From an uncultured Acinetobacter sp. (GTDB lineage Bacteria; Pseudomonadota; Gammaproteobacteria; Pseudomonadales; Moraxellaceae): 7,270 nt of DNA. The stretch covers positions 1 to 7,270 of the forward strand of contig NZ_CALUDM010000152.1 of NCBI RefSeq assembly GCF_943914805.1, given 5' to 3'. Below the pieces are notes generated by a model, which made no database searches, was not told where the DNA came from, and saw only the letters and a program-made list of their open reading frames with translations. The position numbers and the translations under genes were made by a program. Below are positions 4,972 to 7,270 of the stretch, one piece after another. How positions within the stretch are numbered: the first letter of the stretch is position 1; every line of letters begins with the position of its first letter.

Positions 4972-7200
4972 ATGTCATTTATCAAATCACGAAAAAAGAT
5001 TGTTTCAACTGCAATCGCTTCTTCTCTATCAGTCATCGCCACAGCAGCCATTGCACAAGAAGAAGTTGCTCAGCTTCCTACTATTCACGCTGAAGCAAAT
5101 GTACAAGAACAAAGCTTGAAAGTTGATAAATCTGCAAATACCAAATTTGTAGCTCCTCTTTTAGATACACCTAAGTCTGTATCTGTAATTTCAAAACAAT
5201 TGATTCAAGACACTCAAGTTACAACACTTGCAGACGCTCTTCGTACTGTTCCAGGGATTACTCTCGGCGCTGGTGAAGGTGGTAACCCAAACGGTGACCG
5301 TCCATTTATCCGTGGTTATAACTCTGAAAGCTCTATGTTTGTTGATGGTGTTCGTAATTCAACATCACAAAACCGTGAAATGTTTGCTGTAGAGCAAGTT
5401 GAAGTGATTAAAGGTTCTGCTTCTTCACTGGGTGGTGCTGGTTCTGTTGGCGGTAGTGTCAACATGATTTCTAAAGTTGCAAAAAAAGGTGATTCGTTAG
5501 AAGGTTCAGTCGCAGGCGGTACAGACAATTACCAACGTATTACTTTAGATGGTAACAAAGATTTTGGTAATGGTATTGCTGCACGTGTTGCAGTCATGGG
5601 ACACCAAAATGAAAAAGCGGGTCAACATGATGGCGCAGAATACAAACGTGCAGGTATTGCACCAAGTATTACCTTTGGTTTAGACAGTGATACTCGTGCA
5701 ACTTTAAGCTATTACTATTTAAAATCTGACGATACACCAGATTCAGGCGTACCTTACAATTACGATGCTACAAAAAAAGCAACTGTGGGCAAACCTGTAG
5801 ATGTTAAACAAGGCATTTATTACGGTTTACATGATCGTGATTTCCAAAAACAAGAAAACCAAATTGGTACAATCAAGTTAGAACATGATATTACCGATGA
5901 TTTAACCATTACCAATACTGCTGTTTATAACAAGTCAACCAATGATTATCTTTGGACTCAACCTGATGACTCTAAAGGTAACGTACTAAACGATAAAGTA
6001 TGGCGTCGTATCAATTCACGTATTACTGATACTGATATTTTTACAGACCAGCTTGCTTTAACAGGTAAATTTAATACAGGTGCAATTAAGCATAAATTTA
6101 ATGCTGGTGCAGAATATAGCGACCAAAAATCTGACAAAGGTAGCTATACAGTAACTTATCCAGGTTATACAGGTTCGACGACAAGTGGTTTCAACAGTAA
6201 CTGTGCAAAAAATGATGCATGGTGCACATCTTTAACTAATCCAAATTCAAAAGAAGAATGGTTAGGTACTGCTGAAGCGAACCGTAAAGTAACAACGACA
6301 AAAACTAAAGTTACTTCAGTTTATTTACTTGATAATATTGAATTCAACCCACAATGGTTATTGGATTTAGGCGTTCGTTGGGATAAATTCGATACAGAGC
6401 AAGTGACTCATGCAACAGGTCAAAAGCTTGAAAATGATAAAGACTTCTTCACATATCAAGCTGGTATAACGTTCAAACCTGCTGAAAATGGTTCGATCTA
6501 CGCAAGTTACTCAACTTCTGCAAACCCTGTCGGCGTTGATGGTGGTGATGGTTCAGAATCAATTGGCCAAGCTTACATGGATTTGAAACCTGAAGAAGCT
6601 CGTACTATCGAATTAGGTACGAAGTGGGATCTTTTCAATGACCGTTTAAACCTAACAGCTGCTGTATTCCGCACAGAAAAACAAAATACACGTATTCAAC
6701 TTGACGCTGGCACATACAACAATGGTGGCGAAAGTAAAGTTGATGGTGTTGAGCTTACTGCAACAGGTAAAATCACGGATAAATGGGATATTACTGCTGG
6801 ATATTCTTATTTAGACACTGAAATGACTAACCCAGGTCCTTCATGTACACGTACAGGGGTATGTACATATCCTAACCCAGCTAAAGGTAAACAGTTACCA
6901 AACGTTCCTGAAAACAGTGCAACGCTTTGGACAACATACAAAGTACTACCTGAGTTAACTTTAGGTGCTGGTGCAATTGCAATGGATAAAGTCTATGGCG
7001 ATGCTTCAAATACTAAGTTCGTTCCAGGTTATGTACGTTACGATGCAATGGCTCGTTATAACGTAAACAAAAGCGTTGATTTACAATTAAACGTAAATAA
7101 CCTTTCTGACAAACGTTATTTCACCAAAGCATATGCATCTCATTATGCAACAGAAGCTGAAGGTCGTAGTGCAGTATTGTCTGTTAACTTTAAATACTAA
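4972..7200 (+). CDS. piuA: TonB-dependent catecholate siderophore receptor, Fiu/PiuA type
   Basis: Outer-membrane receptor that imports iron loaded on catecholate siderophores, using energy from TonB-ExbB-ExbD. 742 residues from this start. Signal peptide: basic SFIKSRKK, hydrophobic core, cleavage after AIA (residue 28). A TonB-box-like LPTIHAEA is at 35-42. The plug spans about 56-168: TPKSVSVI, LADALRTVPGI, GDRPFIRGY, FVDGVRN and VEQVEVIKGSASSLGGAGSVGGSVN. The 22-strand barrel follows, with the family's late block KVDGVELTATGKITDKW and the end NNLSDKRYF...SVNFKY, closing on an aromatic residue. Four cysteines form two near pairs (411/418 and 625/631) in probable surface loops. Start: ATG at 4960 would add four residues but has no ribosome site; ATG at 4972 has a weak GGG seven bases upstream and gives a normal signal peptide. 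The Fur box lies just upstream. The symbol rests on remembered similarity and the place beside tig in Acinetobacter; the receptor class is secure, the exact ligand is not. Confidence 0.92.
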   Translation: MSFIKSRKKIVSTAIASSLSVIATAAIAQEEVAQLPTIHAEANVQEQSLKVDKSANTKFVAPLLDTPKSVSVISKQLIQDTQVTTLADALRTVPGITLGAGEGGNPNGDRPFIRGYNSESSMFVDGVRNSTSQNREMFAVEQVEVIKGSASSLGGAGSVGGSVNMISKVAKKGDSLEGSVAGGTDNYQRITLDGNKDFGNGIAARVAVMGHQNEKAGQHDGAEYKRAGIAPSITFGLDSDTRATLSYYYLKSDDTPDSGVPYNYDATKKATVGKPVDVKQGIYYGLHDRDFQKQENQIGTIKLEHDITDDLTITNTAVYNKSTNDYLWTQPDDSKGNVLNDKVWRRINSRITDTDIFTDQLALTGKFNTGAIKHKFNAGAEYSDQKSDKGSYTVTYPGYTGSTTSGFNSNCAKNDAWCTSLTNPNSKEEWLGTAEANRKVTTTKTKVTSVYLLDNIEFNPQWLLDLGVRWDKFDTEQVTHATGQKLENDKDFFTYQAGITFKPAENGSIYASYSTSANPVGVDGGDGSESIGQAYMDLKPEEARTIELGTKWDLFNDRLNLTAAVFRTEKQNTRIQLDAGTYNNGGESKVDGVELTATGKITDKWDITAGYSYLDTEMTNPGPSCTRTGVCTYPNPAKGKQLPNVPENSATLWTTYKVLPELTLGAGAIAMDKVYGDASNTKFVPGYVRYDAMARYNVNKSVDLQLNVNNLSDKRYFTKAYASHYATEAEGRSAVLSVNFKY

Positions 7201-7250
7201 GAAATACACGGATCATTGAGACTGTAAATAAAACTGTGTAAACGCTTAAA

Positions 7251-7270
7251 CTATCCCTCAACGCTGTTGG
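7251..7270 (+). terminator. Possible start of a receptor terminator, cut by the window edge
   Basis: CAAC-GCT-GTTG (7259-7269), preceded by CCCT and followed by G at the edge, looks like the upper part of a hairpin 50 to 70 bases after the receptor stop. If the next bases are further G and then T it would be an intrinsic terminator. The window ends before this can be seen. Confidence 0.35.

Noticed and set aside
4779..5051. Minus-strand open frame of 90 codons with a hydrophobic C-terminal segment
   Set aside because: It runs antisense over the receptor signal peptide and then through AT-rich spacer. The hydrophobic Ile/Phe/Leu run is what AT-rich DNA gives by chance, and no ribosome site or family resemblance is seen.
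4902..5093. Plus-strand open frame of 63 codons overlapping the receptor start
   Set aside because: Shifted frame across the Fur box and signal peptide; composition is low-complexity and it has no ribosome site.
5316..5528. Minus-strand open frame antisense to the receptor plug domain
   Set aside because: Pro/Ser/Glu-rich mirror of the plug coding sequence, with no start signal.
1..7270. Search by eye for CRISPR repeats, insertion-sequence ends, tRNA genes, toxin-antitoxin pairs or defence genes
   Set aside because: No regularly spaced repeats, transposase motifs, cloverleaf sequences or small paired genes were seen; the window is ordinary core-genome content with one iron-uptake gene.

Overview
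The window is low-GC chromosomal DNA that looks like Acinetobacter (Moraxellaceae). I base this on the ClpX N-terminus ([20 protein letters not shown]), the ClpP N-terminus (ENALVPMVVEQSSRGERSFD), the AT-rich intergenic DNA, and a Fiu/PiuA-type receptor divergent from tig. The genus call comes from remembered family sequences, not a search, and the species is unresolved.

Layout. Four genes read leftward (minus strand) and one reads rightward. From right to left on the minus strand: tig (trigger factor, 3208-4539); a strong UUCG-tetraloop terminator (3169-3189); a promoter region with operator-like dyads (3050-3125); clpP (2408-3019) and clpX (1062-2372), 35 bp apart and probably one transcript; a terminator (982-1021); then a separate DUF2846-like outer-membrane lipoprotein gene (145-894), ending at a perfectly palindromic, probably bidirectional terminator (85-114). 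On the plus strand, a TonB-dependent catecholate-siderophore receptor of the Fiu/PiuA type (4972-7200) is divergent from tig. The 432-bp AT-rich spacer between them holds a clear sigma70 promoter for tig and a good Fur-box candidate just upstream of the receptor.

How the genes work together. Trigger factor meets nascent chains at the ribosome exit tunnel. ClpX unfolds tagged or damaged proteins and feeds them to ClpP. The three form the conserved tig-clpP-clpX proteostasis cluster, but here tig is cut off from clpPX by its own terminator. The lon gene that follows clpX in enterobacteria is absent; the lipoprotein gene takes that position. The receptor is a separate iron-acquisition unit, presumably repressed by Fur when iron is plentiful.

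All five genes are intact. I see no mobile element, CRISPR array, tRNA or rRNA, and nothing that looks like an undescribed system. The points worth a second look are regulatory (clpP promoter dyads and a possible sigma32 promoter, the Fur box, start-codon choices) and the little-characterised lipoprotein.
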